The position numbers and the translations under genes are program-made. A DNA stretch of 64,000 nt from an uncultured Clostridia bacterium (GTDB taxonomy: Bacteria; Bacillota; Clostridia; UMGS1810), in NCBI GenBank assembly GCA_934481345.1, contig CAKSPF010000003.1:62001-126000 (forward strand), read 5' to 3'. Under the pieces are notes generated by a model. It searched no databases. It had not been told where the DNA came from and saw only the letters and a program-made list of their open reading frames with translations. This document shows, one piece after another, positions 16,890 through 24,102 of this stretch. The stretch's first letter is position 1; each line of letters begins with the position of its first letter.

Positions 16890-17669
16890 ATGAAAACAGC
16901 ACTTATAACCGGTGCATGCATAAACACCGGAGTTGATATTGTAGAAAAATTCGCATCCGAAGGTTGGAACGTGGTATTCACGGGAAGAAGTATTGAAAAA
17001 GTACATGCCGCAGAAAAGGCATATAAAGAAAAATTCACAAACGTTGACATCACAGGCTATCATATAAACTCGCTTATCGACGAAAGAACCGTTGACGAAG
17101 CTGCTGTCGAAAAGCTTTTTGCCGAGCTTGACGCAAAGGGAATTTTTATAGAAACACTTGTGTTAAATGCTGCCGACCAGGGGCTTAACATGAAAATCTT
17201 TGAAAATCCGCTTACTGACTTTATGCGTGTTATCAATACAAACATGACATGGAATTTCTGCCTGTGCGAGCACGCAGCAAAAAGAATGAAAGAAAACGGC
17301 GGCGGAAACATAGTTTTTGTAAACTCGAATACTGCATACAGAGCTATCCCCGACAGAATTGCATATTCGGCTTCCAAAGGCGGACAGCTCGGTATGATGC
17401 GGGCTATGGCTTTGGATCTTGGCAAATACAACATTCGCGTAAATGCAGTTCTTCCGGGCATGATAAGAACCGACAGATGGGAGAAAAACCCCGATTTCTA
17501 CAAGGACGTACCGTCAAGATATACACCTATCGGCGACGTGGCAATCGGCGCGGATGTAGCTGACGCAGTATGGTACTTTGCGGCTCACGCACGCAATACA
17601 ACGGGTGCCGAACTTGTTGTGGACGGCGGAAACACTATTCAGCTCTATCCTATAATTCCGCAGAAATAA
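16890..17669 (+). CDS. Short-chain dehydrogenase/reductase, acid-sugar operon
   Basis: 259 residues with GGAGG upstream of ATG 16890. It is a classical SDR with an altered cofactor loop, TGACINTG instead of TGxxxGxG. The NNAG position reads LVLNAADQG, catalytic Ser is in VNSNTAYRA, and the Tyr-Lys pair is in AYSASKGG. The sequence ends with the usual DGGNTIQ. It is the last gene of the three-gene operon and probably oxidises or reduces a sugar, sugar acid or its keto form with NAD(P). A second SDR belongs to the other acid-sugar operon (23370-24098). Confidence 0.9.
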   Translation: MKTALITGACINTGVDIVEKFASEGWNVVFTGRSIEKVHAAEKAYKEKFTNVDITGYHINSLIDERTVDEAAVEKLFAELDAKGIFIETLVLNAADQGLNMKIFENPLTDFMRVINTNMTWNFCLCEHAAKRMKENGGGNIVFVNSNTAYRAIPDRIAYSASKGGQLGMMRAMALDLGKYNIRVNAVLPGMIRTDRWEKNPDFYKDVPSRYTPIGDVAIGADVADAVWYFAAHARNTTGAELVVDGGNTIQLYPIIPQK

Positions 17670-17683
17670 TTAAATATTTTTAT

Positions 17684-17712
17684 TCATAAACAAAAACATT
17701 CCTTCATACAAT
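17684..17712 (+). promoter_or_regulatory. Sigma-E-type promoter for spoIVA
   Basis: TCATAAA (17684-17690), a 14-bp spacer and CATACAAT (17705-17712). The -10 is identical to the Bacillus sigma-E consensus and the -35 and spacing fit, as expected for a mother-cell gene such as spoIVA. Confidence 0.7.
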
Positions 17713-17743
17713 GTACAAAAGTACAAAGTGTGGAGGAATTTTT

Positions 17744-19222
17744 ATGGCTGAATACAATATCTACAGCGACATCTCGAAGCGGTCTAACGGAGATGTCTAT
17801 ATAGGGGTTGTAGGCCCTGTAAGGACAGGAAAATCAACCTTTATTAAAAAATTTATGGACTTGCTTGTAATACCTAATATTGACAATGCATTCAAAAGGG
17901 AACGCGCGCGCGATGAGCTGCCGCAGAGCAGTGCCGGCAGAACCATTATGACAACAGAGCCGAAATTCATACCAAATGAAGCCGTAGAAATTACGCTTTC
18001 GGACAATGCCAAATTCAATGTCAGAATGATAGACTGCGTAGGCTATATAATTGATTCTGCCCTCGGCTACATCGAGGACAATGCTCCGAGAATGGTAAAA
18101 ACCCCCTGGTCGGACTCCGAAATTCCCTTTGCACAGGCAGCAGAAACCGGAACTCACAAGGTTATTTGCGAACATTCAACAATCGGTCTTGTGGTAACCA
18201 CCGACGGCAGTATAACGGATATTCCGCGCTCAGACTATATCAATGCCGAAAACCGTGTTATAAACGAGCTCAAAGAAATCAACAAACCGTTTATAGTTCT
18301 TTTAAACTCCGTTAATCCCGGCAGTGAAACGGCTCAAAAGGTAAAATCGGAAATCGAAGCAAGGCACAATGTTCCCGTCCTGTGCGTAAACTGCGCCGAG
18401 CTTGAAAGCGCCGATATTAATAATATCATCGAAAAGGTTTTGTTTGAATTTCCGCTCAAAGAGGTTGCAATCGAGGTTCCCGACTGGGTAGATGTGCTTG
18501 AACCCGAGCACTGGCTCAAAGAATCAATGTATACAAATATTCTGGATTCGCTTAAAAATGTTTCTAAAATACGCGACTCCAGGCAAATACTTGACAGCCT
18601 TTTGAAATGCGAAAGCATAACAGAATCAAAAATAGACCGGATTAACCTCGGCGAAGGCACTGTTAAGCTTAAAGTAAACACAGACGAAAATCTGTTTTAC
18701 AAAATTCTCGGCGAGGAAACAGGCTTTGAAATCAGCGGCAAAGATAACCTCATGACGCTTATGCGCTCTCTTGCCGGAGTTAAACATGAATATGACAAAA
18801 TATCATTTGCATTGCAGGAGGTAAAGGAAACCGGATACGGAATAGTATCCCCCACAATCGACGAGCTCTCGCTTGAAGAACCGGAAATGGTTAAACAGGG
18901 AAGTAAATTCGGCGTGCGCCTGCGCGCAAGCGCTCCGAGCATACATATGATACGCGCCGATATAGAAACCGAGGTGTCGCCTATTGTCGGAACGGAAAAA
19001 CAGTCCGAAGACCTGGTTCATTACCTTCTCAAAGAATTTGAAGTTGATCCGAAATCAATATGGGAAACAAACATATTCGGCAAATCGCTTCACGAACTCG
19101 TAAATGAAGATTTGCACAACAAACTCTACCGCATGCCCGAAGACGCAAGATTCAAACTTCAGGAAACACTTCAAAAAATTATCAACGAAGGCAGCGGCGG
19201 ACTTATCTGTATTATTCTCTGA
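17744..19222 (+). CDS. spoIVA: Stage IV sporulation protein A (coat morphogenetic ATPase)
   Basis: 492 residues, the normal length, from ATG 17744 with GGAGGAA upstream. The N-terminus AEYNIYSDISKRSNGDVYIG and Walker A GPVRTGKST are diagnostic, and the C-terminus ends GGLICIIL, the conserved tail needed for membrane anchoring in the known protein. SpoIVA polymerises on the forespore surface using ATP and forms the platform for the spore coat and cortex assembly. It stands alone behind a sigma-E-like promoter, 74 bp downstream of an unrelated sugar operon. Its presence is firm evidence that the organism has the endospore programme. Confidence 0.98.
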   Translation: MAEYNIYSDISKRSNGDVYIGVVGPVRTGKSTFIKKFMDLLVIPNIDNAFKRERARDELPQSSAGRTIMTTEPKFIPNEAVEITLSDNAKFNVRMIDCVGYIIDSALGYIEDNAPRMVKTPWSDSEIPFAQAAETGTHKVICEHSTIGLVVTTDGSITDIPRSDYINAENRVINELKEINKPFIVLLNSVNPGSETAQKVKSEIEARHNVPVLCVNCAELESADINNIIEKVLFEFPLKEVAIEVPDWVDVLEPEHWLKESMYTNILDSLKNVSKIRDSRQILDSLLKCESITESKIDRINLGEGTVKLKVNTDENLFYKILGEETGFEISGKDNLMTLMRSLAGVKHEYDKISFALQEVKETGYGIVSPTIDELSLEEPEMVKQGSKFGVRLRASAPSIHMIRADIETEVSPIVGTEKQSEDLVHYLLKEFEVDPKSIWETNIFGKSLHELVNEDLHNKLYRMPEDARFKLQETLQKIINEGSGGLICIIL

Positions 19223-19229
19223 TATATTC

Positions 19230-19270
19230 AAAACAGCCGCACAGAAATCATTCTTCTGTACGGCTGTTTT
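19230..19270. terminator. Bidirectional hairpin between convergent genes
   Basis: AAAACAGCCG and ACAGAA pair with TTCTGT and CGGCTGTTTT, giving about 16 bp with one mismatch. The T-tracts are short on both sides. It separates spoIVA from the leftward toxin/immunity genes. Confidence 0.7.
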
Positions 19271-19274
19271 GAAA

Positions 19275-19589
19275 TTAATTCCCTTTTGTCCACAAAACCG
19301 TTCCATCTTCTAATGATACTTTTTCAGGAATACATTTTAGTGATATTTCAATGCAATCATTATATATTTCTACACTATTGTCATTTCCCTGCTGTAAAAC
19401 TTCCACATCACCAACCGCTGCTGCATATTCACCGATATAATCCTCGTCACCGGGTTCGGTATCTGTTTCATAAATTCCTGTAATAGAATTACATTTTACC
19501 TTAAGACCATTGCCAAATGAAATTATAAGAGGGTCTGCCTCAAAATAATCATCAATCGAATAAAGCAATGCTTTGTATTTATCGTTCAT
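19275..19589 (-). CDS. Small acidic protein, probable immunity partner of the adjacent toxin
   Basis: 104 residues from ATG 19589, with AAGGAG 7 bases upstream; an in-frame start at 19616 would overlap the upstream gene and has no ribosome site. I do not recognise the family. The sequence is strongly acidic (runs such as TEPGDEDYIGEY) and looks soluble, with alternating hydrophobic residues that suggest a beta-rich fold. It starts 14 bp after the toxin stop in the same direction, the usual order for toxin then immunity. The role is inferred from position only. Confidence 0.6.
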   Translation of the reverse strand: MNDKYKALLYSIDDYFEADPLIISFGNGLKVKCNSITGIYETDTEPGDEDYIGEYAAAVGDVEVLQQGNDNSVEIYNDCIEISLKCIPEKVSLEDGTVLWTKGN

Positions 19590-19603
19590 AAAAAACTCCT
19601 TTC

Positions 19604-19960
19604 TTATTTTAGCCAACTTGGTTTTGCAGGAACGATGTGAGCGTTCCCTTTGTTGTCGTAGTGAATGGTTGCTCTGGTTGTCTCATAATATTTACCGTAT
19701 TTTTCTGAATAATATTTTCCTATAATTTTTCCATAATCAACAGACTCTTTTGTCGGTGTAATCATTCTTCCTTTTCCAACACCTTCTTTTAAAAGTTTAC
19801 CGGGATCAGAAGTTAAAATGCTGGGGTTCTTGCCATTCGCCTTTTGCTGATTATAATTATTTGTACCCTTTATATGCTTATCTTGCCTTCCCTTATGAAT
19901 TTTAGCATTCGAACGATTTCCCTTTGTCCTTCCGAAATTGCCGCCTACACCTGCACCCAT
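19604..19960 (-). CDS. Polymorphic toxin type 50 (Ntox50-like) domain, free-standing
   Basis: 118 residues. The conserved features I associate with the Ntox50 family are visible: QDKHIKGTNNYN, NPSILTSDPGKLL, VDYGKIIGKYY, TTRATIHYDNKG and the C-terminal HIVPAKP. The family is predicted to be an RNase carried at the end of large secreted or phage-borne proteins. Here it has no delivery domain: only about 25 basic and glycine-rich residues precede it. The start codon overlaps the DUF4417 stop (TAATG), so it is translationally coupled. It could be a cargo module left from a larger gene, or an intracellular factor. Confidence 0.75.
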   Translation of the reverse strand: MGAGVGGNFGRTKGNRSNAKIHKGRQDKHIKGTNNYNQQKANGKNPSILTSDPGKLLKEGVGKGRMITPTKESVDYGKIIGKYYSEKYGKYYETTRATIHYDNKGNAHIVPAKPSWLK

Positions 19961-20622
19961 TAAGCAGTCACCTGCTTTCTGGATTTTGAAAATTCACTTT
20001 CAAAAGGTATTATATTTATACCCATATCCCGGTATTTTTTAAAAATATCATCAGGTGCGCTGCCGTATACAACAATTGTTTCCGGAGACAACTTTTTAAC
20101 TAATTCCGCAAGACCGTCTTTAAAATAATCCTTATCAATTCTGCTTTTTATGCAGCCGTGAGTACCTACCGCAACGGTTTTGAATTTCTCAACTCCGTCA
20201 AAGCAAAATTCGTATGTACGCTCATCATTGAACCTCACATTAGGTATAATTGCAACCCCATTATTTTGAAGCCAGACTGATAAAGCCCGTCCTCTGTATG
20301 TATTCCACATCTGCATACACAGAGGCATATTCCGATACAGGCTGAAATCCGGCGAAATTATGCCCTTAAACTTTCTGAGCTTCGCAAGGTACTGTTTGGG
20401 ATTATGCCATAGGCGTTCAAATTTTATATCATGTTCATAAAACATAACCCAACAGTCAAAATCATTCCACGTTCTTGCCATTGCCTTTGAAAACGGCACC
20501 AATTTATCCGGTATAAGATTACTTGTTTTTATAACAGGCAACTCAAAATATCCCTCATAATCAGCATTTTCAACCAAAAACGAGCGGAACACATCATAAT
20601 TATTAAATTTTTCATTTGTCAT
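19960..20622 (-). CDS. DUF4417 domain protein
   Basis: 220 residues, start ATG 20622 with AGGAGG 12 bases upstream. The core (about 30-205) contains FELPVIKTSNLIPDKLVPFS, WVMFYEHDIKFERLWHNP, IISPDFSLYRNMPLCMQMW and a late VYGSAPDDIF, which I recognise as DUF4417, a family often found in prophages and other mobile regions of Firmicutes. The biochemical function is unknown. It is coupled to the Ntox50 gene by a 1-bp overlap, so the two are co-expressed. Confidence 0.75.
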   Translation of the reverse strand: MTNEKFNNYDVFRSFLVENADYEGYFELPVIKTSNLIPDKLVPFSKAMARTWNDFDCWVMFYEHDIKFERLWHNPKQYLAKLRKFKGIISPDFSLYRNMPLCMQMWNTYRGRALSVWLQNNGVAIIPNVRFNDERTYEFCFDGVEKFKTVAVGTHGCIKSRIDKDYFKDGLAELVKKLSPETIVVYGSAPDDIFKKYRDMGINIIPFESEFSKSRKQVTA

Positions 20623-20666
20623 TAAATATAAAAACCTCCTGTAAAATAAAATTCTAAATAAAACTA

Positions 20667-20695
20667 TTGATTTTATTTCACAGGTGTGCTAAAAT
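20667..20695 (+). promoter_or_regulatory. Sigma-A-type promoter of a candidate small RNA
   Basis: TTGATT (20667-20672), a 17-bp spacer and TAAAAT (20690-20695). The -10 lies within the left arm of a 16-bp inverted repeat (20679-20694 with 20720-20735), which could serve as an operator. Confidence 0.5.
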
Positions 20696-20701
20696 ATTAC
20701 C

Positions 20702-20781
20702 ATAGCAATTAGGTCGGCTTTTTAGCATACCTGTGAGAAGCACATTAAAATGTTGTTGCAGCAACTTTTAATGTGTTTTTT
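20702..20781 (+). ncRNA. Candidate small RNA of about 80 nt
   Basis: Plus-strand transcript predicted from the promoter at 20667-20695 to the terminator ending at 20781, in the gap between two minus-strand genes. There is no open reading frame of useful length. The terminator stem (20741-20775) is long and perfect apart from its centre. The transcript would converge on the 3' end of the ImmA gene. No known RNA family is recognised. Confidence 0.4.
20741..20781 (+). terminator. Strong Rho-independent terminator, plus strand
   Basis: CACATTAAAA pairs with TTTTAATGTG, with an inner GTTG/CAAC pairing, followed by six T's. On the minus strand there is no T-tract, so the direction is rightward. 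Confidence 0.8.
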
Positions 20782-20806
20782 ACTTGCAAGCATACACATC
20801 AACTCC

Positions 20807-21346
20807 TTATTTAAGTTTAAGATTATATTGAGCGGCATCTTTTGAAACACCGCATTTTTTTGCAATTTCATCAACTGAAAATGATTTTATGATTTCATGC
20901 GGACACATAATTTCTCCCGCAAGCGCCTTTGCCTGCCATTCAGGATTTTGATATGCGGCTACTTTCTTTCCGTCAAAATTCCTGGCAAACTTTACACCGC
21001 ATACCACTAAAAGTATATAATGAGAAATTTCATGCATAATTGTCATCCTGTCTCTTCCGTTGCCGTTTACAGCACCGTTATAAATATCCTCTCTGATTTT
21101 TATAACATGATTGACAATATCGGTTTCAGCATGCCGGTTATCCGGAAATTCCGATTTGGTAACAATATCATAACTAAAATCCGTGAAAAGCAATGGCATA
21201 GCTTGCTCTAAAATTTGTATAACCGGCAAATAGATAATATTTCCAACACAAAAAATCTTCCTTATTGCTTTAGCAGCTTCTCTTATTTTTGCCCGATTTA
21301 AAGGCTCTGCTATGTAATTCAAACGTTTATTCCTCCATATTTCCAA
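20807..21346 (-). CDS. ImmA/IrrE-family metallo-endopeptidase
   Basis: 179 residues with the zinc-protease motif MHEISHYILL (HExxH) near residue 102, followed by the typical QAKALAGEIMCPHE region. Relatives such as ImmA of ICEBs1 and IrrE/DdrO cleave a partner XRE-type repressor to switch on a mobile element or stress genes. The partner is the overlapping upstream gene (20 bp overlap). There is no integrase nearby, so the pair may now control the toxin island or be a remnant. Confidence 0.88.
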   Translation of the reverse strand: MEIWRNKRLNYIAEPLNRAKIREAAKAIRKIFCVGNIIYLPVIQILEQAMPLLFTDFSYDIVTKSEFPDNRHAETDIVNHVIKIREDIYNGAVNGNGRDRMTIMHEISHYILLVVCGVKFARNFDGKKVAAYQNPEWQAKALAGEIMCPHEIIKSFSVDEIAKKCGVSKDAAQYNLKLK

Positions 21347-21686
21347 GCAATTTTTTTATTTTGTCTAATGTTTCGTTATCTACATTTTCAAAATTCCTTG
21401 CAAAAAGAATAGCGGCTTCTTTTTGTGAACTGTTGGTATTTTCAAAACTTAGAGTAATGCTTTTCGCAGAATTATCTGCGGCATTATTAAGTTTAATTTT
21501 GTCTTCATCAGATAGATTATAAAGCTCTGAAATTCTATTTACCCATTGTTGAGGAATATTTCTCTTACCCATTTCAACTGCCGAAAGATAGGCTGCTGAT
21601 ACATTCAGCTTTTCAGCCATATCCCTTAAAATTTCGCCGCAGTCAATTCTTATTTTTCTTAAAAACCTTCCAAAATCAGTAAGCAT
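21327..21686 (-). CDS. XRE-family transcriptional regulator, ImmR-like
   Basis: 119 residues. An N-terminal helix-turn-helix (about 5-60) has the recognition region AEKLNVSAAYLSAVEMGKR, and a C-terminal helical part has hydrophobic residues where a partner protease could act. AAGGAG precedes the ATG. It overlaps the ImmA-type protease gene and stands behind a consensus promoter that overlaps an inverted repeat, so autorepression is likely. Confidence 0.87.
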   Translation of the reverse strand: MLTDFGRFLRKIRIDCGEILRDMAEKLNVSAAYLSAVEMGKRNIPQQWVNRISELYNLSDEDKIKLNNAADNSAKSITLSFENTNSSQKEAAILFARNFENVDNETLDKIKKLLGNMEE

Positions 21687-21714
21687 TTTCTGTTCTCCTT
21701 TCTGCTATATATAT

Positions 21715-21756
21715 ATTATAACACAAAAAGATTAATTTGTCAACTGTTTTTGTTGA
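21715..21756 (-). promoter_or_regulatory. Consensus promoter with operator-like repeat for the XRE/ImmA operon
   Basis: On the minus strand TTGACA (21743-21738), a 17-bp spacer and TATAAT (21720-21715), both perfect. An inverted repeat TCAAC/GTTGA (21740-21744 with 21752-21756) overlaps the -35, a good place for a repressor. Confidence 0.75.
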
Positions 21757-21793
21757 TTTTATATTTTGAAATGTTTATTTTAAATACAATTTT

Positions 21794-21822
21794 CAAGGGC
21801 TTATGCAATGCATAAGCCCTTG
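21794..21822. terminator. Hairpin at the end of the microprotein operon
   Basis: CAAGGGCTTATGC and GCATAAGCCCTTG form a perfect 13-bp stem with a 3-nt loop. T-tracts are weak on both strands. It begins 7 bp after the last microprotein stop codon. Confidence 0.6.
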
Positions 21823-21828
21823 TTTGAT

Positions 21829-21987
21829 TCAGCAGCAGCCTCTGTCAAAGGAACCGCAGTTGTTATTATCGGAAACAATCCAGATTATAATTATTGCAAC
21901 TATAATCCAAATCCATATTCCTCCGTCAAATATTCCGCCGCCTCCGCATGGGTTGCAGCATGGATTACAACAGCACGAGTCACCCAT
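21829..21987 (-). CDS. Cysteine-rich single-TM microprotein (52 aa), third in operon
   Basis: ATG 21987 follows GGAGG by 9 bases; TGA ends at 21829. The protein starts MGDSCCCNPCCNPCGGGG, has a clear membrane helix (GIWIWIIVAIIIIWIV, about 24-39), and ends in an Asn/Asp segment and CGSFDRGCC. Nine cysteines lie at the two ends. I do not know a named family, but small Cys/Gly/Asn-rich TM peptides are a recurring theme among sporulation products (YjcZ-like). The longer plus-strand reading frames here lack ribosome sites. Confidence 0.7.
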   Translation of the reverse strand: MGDSCCCNPCCNPCGGGGIFDGGIWIWIIVAIIIIWIVSDNNNCGSFDRGCC

Positions 21988-22004
21988 TGCATTTTACCTC
22001 CGTG

Positions 22005-22145
22005 TCATATGTTTTTGCAGCCGCAGCCGTTATTGCAGCAATCATCATCGTTGTTCATGAAAAGTAAAATTACAAGAATGATGAACCATAAAATTGTGCT
22101 GCTTTCATTACCGCAGCAACCGTTTCTTCCAAATAAACCAAACAT
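22005..22145 (-). CDS. Cysteine-rich single-TM microprotein (46 aa), second in operon
   Basis: ATG 22145 has GGAGG 7 bases upstream. It begins MFGLFGRNGCCGNESS, continues with a membrane helix (ILWFIILVILLFM), then NNDDDCCNNGCGCKNI. It has the same plan as its two neighbours: a short head with a Cys pair, one helix, and a Cys/Asn/Asp tail. It ends 17 bp before the next gene. Function unknown; a role at the developing spore envelope is an inference from the promoter and composition. Confidence 0.72.
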   Translation of the reverse strand: MFGLFGRNGCCGNESSTILWFIILVILLFMNNDDDCCNNGCGCKNI

Positions 22146-22157
22146 CACTATACCTCC

Positions 22158-22286
22158 TTAACAATCACAGCTGTTTACAGAATTATTATCACAGCAGCCA
22201 AACAAAAGCAAGAATACAAGAATAAAGAACAGTATTCCGTCATTTGAACCAAACAAAGAACTGCAGCAATTACCATTTCCAAACAT
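22158..22286 (-). CDS. Cysteine-rich single-TM microprotein (42 aa), first in operon
   Basis: ATG 22286 has GGAGG 8 bases upstream. It begins MFGNGNCCSSLFGSNDG, then a membrane helix (ILFFILVFLLLFG) and the tail CCDNNSVNSCDC. The shared MFG start and overall plan with the 46-aa protein point to tandem duplication. It is 12 bp upstream of that gene and 31 bp downstream of a sigma-K-like -10 sequence. Confidence 0.72.
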   Translation of the reverse strand: MFGNGNCCSSLFGSNDGILFFILVFLLLFGCCDNNSVNSCDC

Positions 22287-22316
22287 AAAAAACACCTCCG
22301 TGAATTTGTTTCAATG

Positions 22317-22344
22317 TATAATATGAGTTCCCGGCGCAATGTGT
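22317..22344 (-). promoter_or_regulatory. Sigma-K-like (mother-cell) promoter for the microprotein operon
   Basis: On the minus strand AC (22344-22343), a 17-bp spacer and CATATTATA (22325-22317). This fits the Bacillus sigma-K pattern AC-N16/17-CATAnnnTA. No consensus sigma-A -35 is present. Confidence 0.5.
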
Positions 22345-22362
22345 TACTTTTTTATACAATAT

Positions 22363-22410
22363 AAAAAAACTGCCGCAGACAGATATTTATTAAATATCTG
22401 CTTGCGGCAG
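22363..22410 (-). terminator. Rho-independent terminator of the second acid-sugar operon
   Basis: CTGCCGCA and AGATATTTA pair with TAAATATCT and TGCGGCAG around a tiny loop; on the minus strand seven T's follow. Confidence 0.9.
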
Positions 22411-22443
22411 CCGCTTTATATATAGAGGTATAAAAGCCGTCAG

Positions 22444-23346
22444 TTAAAGTGCCGACTGAGTATCGTTCGGATCTCCGTTTATTGCGAGATCATATTCAAT
22501 GCTCCAGTCCAAATCGCGGTACGGTTCTCCGCGGTCGTCATTTTTTATAAAGTCCATAAGCAAATCAAGCATTTCTACAGACCAAGTGTTTTTGTCTATC
22601 TGCGACGGAGTAAATTTGTTAAGGGTTATCATTTCAAATCCGAAAATATCCTTAACCTGAGTTTTTGCGGCTCCGTCAACAACTTCTGCTACAAGATGCG
22701 ACGGTATAAACAGAACTCCGCCTCCGCCTCCGAACACAACATCGCCGGGAAGGCATATTGCTTTTCCTATTCTTGTAGGCGTATTGTAACCGGTCATTAT
22801 AAATTCACGGATAGGTGTAGGATCAATGCCGCGGTAATAAACCTGTACGTCATCAATTTTTTTCATTTGTTCGGTATCGCGTATTCCGCCCCAGATTACA
22901 GCTCCGCCTGTTTTTGTCTTATTTTTGACAGCCGTTGTGAGGTTTCCGCCCAAAAACGTGCCTTTGTATATCTTGTCATACATATCGACAACCAATACGT
23001 CGCCTTCAACAAGACCTTCGATTACCCACTGATTGTATGTACCGGTTCTGTTTTCGGCTCTTCCGATATCTTTTGTAACTTCGTCAAGGTCCGGTCTGTA
23101 CGGGCAATATGTAGCCGTAACCGCACGTCCTATCATCTTTCTGCCGTCATCGTGCAGCACATGAAGTCTGCCTTCAAACTGGCTCTCGTAGCCCTTTACG
23201 AATATCGGCTTCCAAACCTCTTCCAAGGTAAGGTTTTTTAATGCCTCAAGGTACTTATCAGCAACCTTCGGTCTGCCGTCGGGAAGTCGTTCGCCCTTCC
23301 ACAGCGGAGTCATTTGTATAATATCATCTCTGTTATTAAAATGCAT
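22444..23346 (-). CDS. RraA-like family protein (probable keto-acid aldolase/decarboxylase)
   Basis: 300 residues from ATG 23346 with GGAGGAAG upstream; an in-frame ATG at 23364 lacks a ribosome site. The RraA fold signatures are GRAVTATYCPYRP, VLVVDMYDKIYKGTFLGGNL and the metal/substrate motif AVIWGGIRDTEQMKK. Members acting on metabolites are class II-type aldolases or decarboxylases of oxo-acids. An Asp/Gly-rich C-terminal extension is present. Last gene of a three-gene operon with an SDR and an enolase-superfamily enzyme, which suggests a late step in sugar-acid breakdown; this is inference. Confidence 0.82.
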   Translation of the reverse strand: MHFNNRDDIIQMTPLWKGERLPDGRPKVADKYLEALKNLTLEEVWKPIFVKGYESQFEGRLHVLHDDGRKMIGRAVTATYCPYRPDLDEVTKDIGRAENRTGTYNQWVIEGLVEGDVLVVDMYDKIYKGTFLGGNLTTAVKNKTKTGGAVIWGGIRDTEQMKKIDDVQVYYRGIDPTPIREFIMTGYNTPTRIGKAICLPGDVVFGGGGGVLFIPSHLVAEVVDGAAKTQVKDIFGFEMITLNKFTPSQIDKNTWSVEMLDLLMDFIKNDDRGEPYRDLDWSIEYDLAINGDPNDTQSAL

Positions 23347-23369
23347 TTTTATCTTCCTCCACAATTATT

Positions 23370-24098
23370 TTAAAGATGCATACCGCCGTCAACGATAATT
23401 TCGCTGCCTGTGATATATCTTCCCTCGTCGCTGCACAGCAGAAGCGCCGCGCCGTTCATATCATCCGGACTGCCCACATAGCCTGCCGGTATTGATGATA
23501 CAACTTTTTTCCTGAATTCACAGTCTGCAAGCGCCGCGTCATTTCTCGGCGTTTCTATTGCGCCGGGAGCAATGTTGTTTACCGTAACGCCGTATGGTGC
23601 AAGCGACGGTGCAATACTCTCGACAAGTTTTTTCTGTGCCGCTTTTGTAACTCCGTATAAAACCAACTGCGGATGATTGTTGTACTGATTAACGCTTCCG
23701 AGTGTAACTATTCTTCCCCAGCCGTTTTTCTTCATGTACGGTGCATATTTTTTAATAATCATATAGGTGCTTTTCAGGTTGCAGTCAAAATGTTTGTCAT
23801 ACTCTTCTTCAGTGTATTCATCCCACGGTTTTTTTAATTGCACAGAGGCATTCAAAACCAAAATATCAACATCGCCGGTCTGACTGTACAGACTTTCCGC
23901 AGCCTTCGGGTCCGTAAGGTCTGCCGATACAGCCTTTTGCGCCCCTATAAGCCGAGCCGCTTTGCCGAGCTTTTCGGACGGTCTTGAGCCGTGTGCAAAA
24001 ACAGCAGCGCCGTGTTTTGCGAGTGTTTTTGCAATTTCAAAGCCTATTCCCTGCGACGATCCCGTAACAAGTGCCTTTTTTCCTGTAAGGTCAAACAT
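23370..24098 (-). CDS. Short-chain dehydrogenase/reductase, second acid-sugar operon
   Basis: 242 residues from ATG 24098, with GGAG 8 bases upstream. The longer in-frame reading reaches back into the upstream coding region and is rejected. The N-terminus MFDLTGKKALVTGSSQGIGF is a textbook cofactor-binding start, VLNASV replaces NNAG, the catalytic Ser is in VTLGSVNQY, and Tyr-Lys is in LYGVTKAAQ. The end is SEIIVDGGMHL. It resembles gluconate 5-dehydrogenase and related sugar-acid SDRs. It sits between the enolase-superfamily gene (4 bp) and the RraA-like gene (23 bp). Confidence 0.9.
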   Translation of the reverse strand: MFDLTGKKALVTGSSQGIGFEIAKTLAKHGAAVFAHGSRPSEKLGKAARLIGAQKAVSADLTDPKAAESLYSQTGDVDILVLNASVQLKKPWDEYTEEEYDKHFDCNLKSTYMIIKKYAPYMKKNGWGRIVTLGSVNQYNNHPQLVLYGVTKAAQKKLVESIAPSLAPYGVTVNNIAPGAIETPRNDAALADCEFRKKVVSSIPAGYVGSPDDMNGAALLLCSDEGRYITGSEIIVDGGMHL

Positions 24099-24102
24099 GA
24101 AA

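Noticed and set aside
19960..21760. Complete integrative element
   Set aside because: No integrase, relaxase, phage structural gene or flanking direct repeat is visible; only the XRE/ImmA-type control pair and cargo-like genes are present.
21808..22161. 117-codon plus-strand reading frame
   Set aside because: It is antisense to three short minus-strand genes, each with a GGAGG site, and has no ribosome site or recognisable composition of its own.
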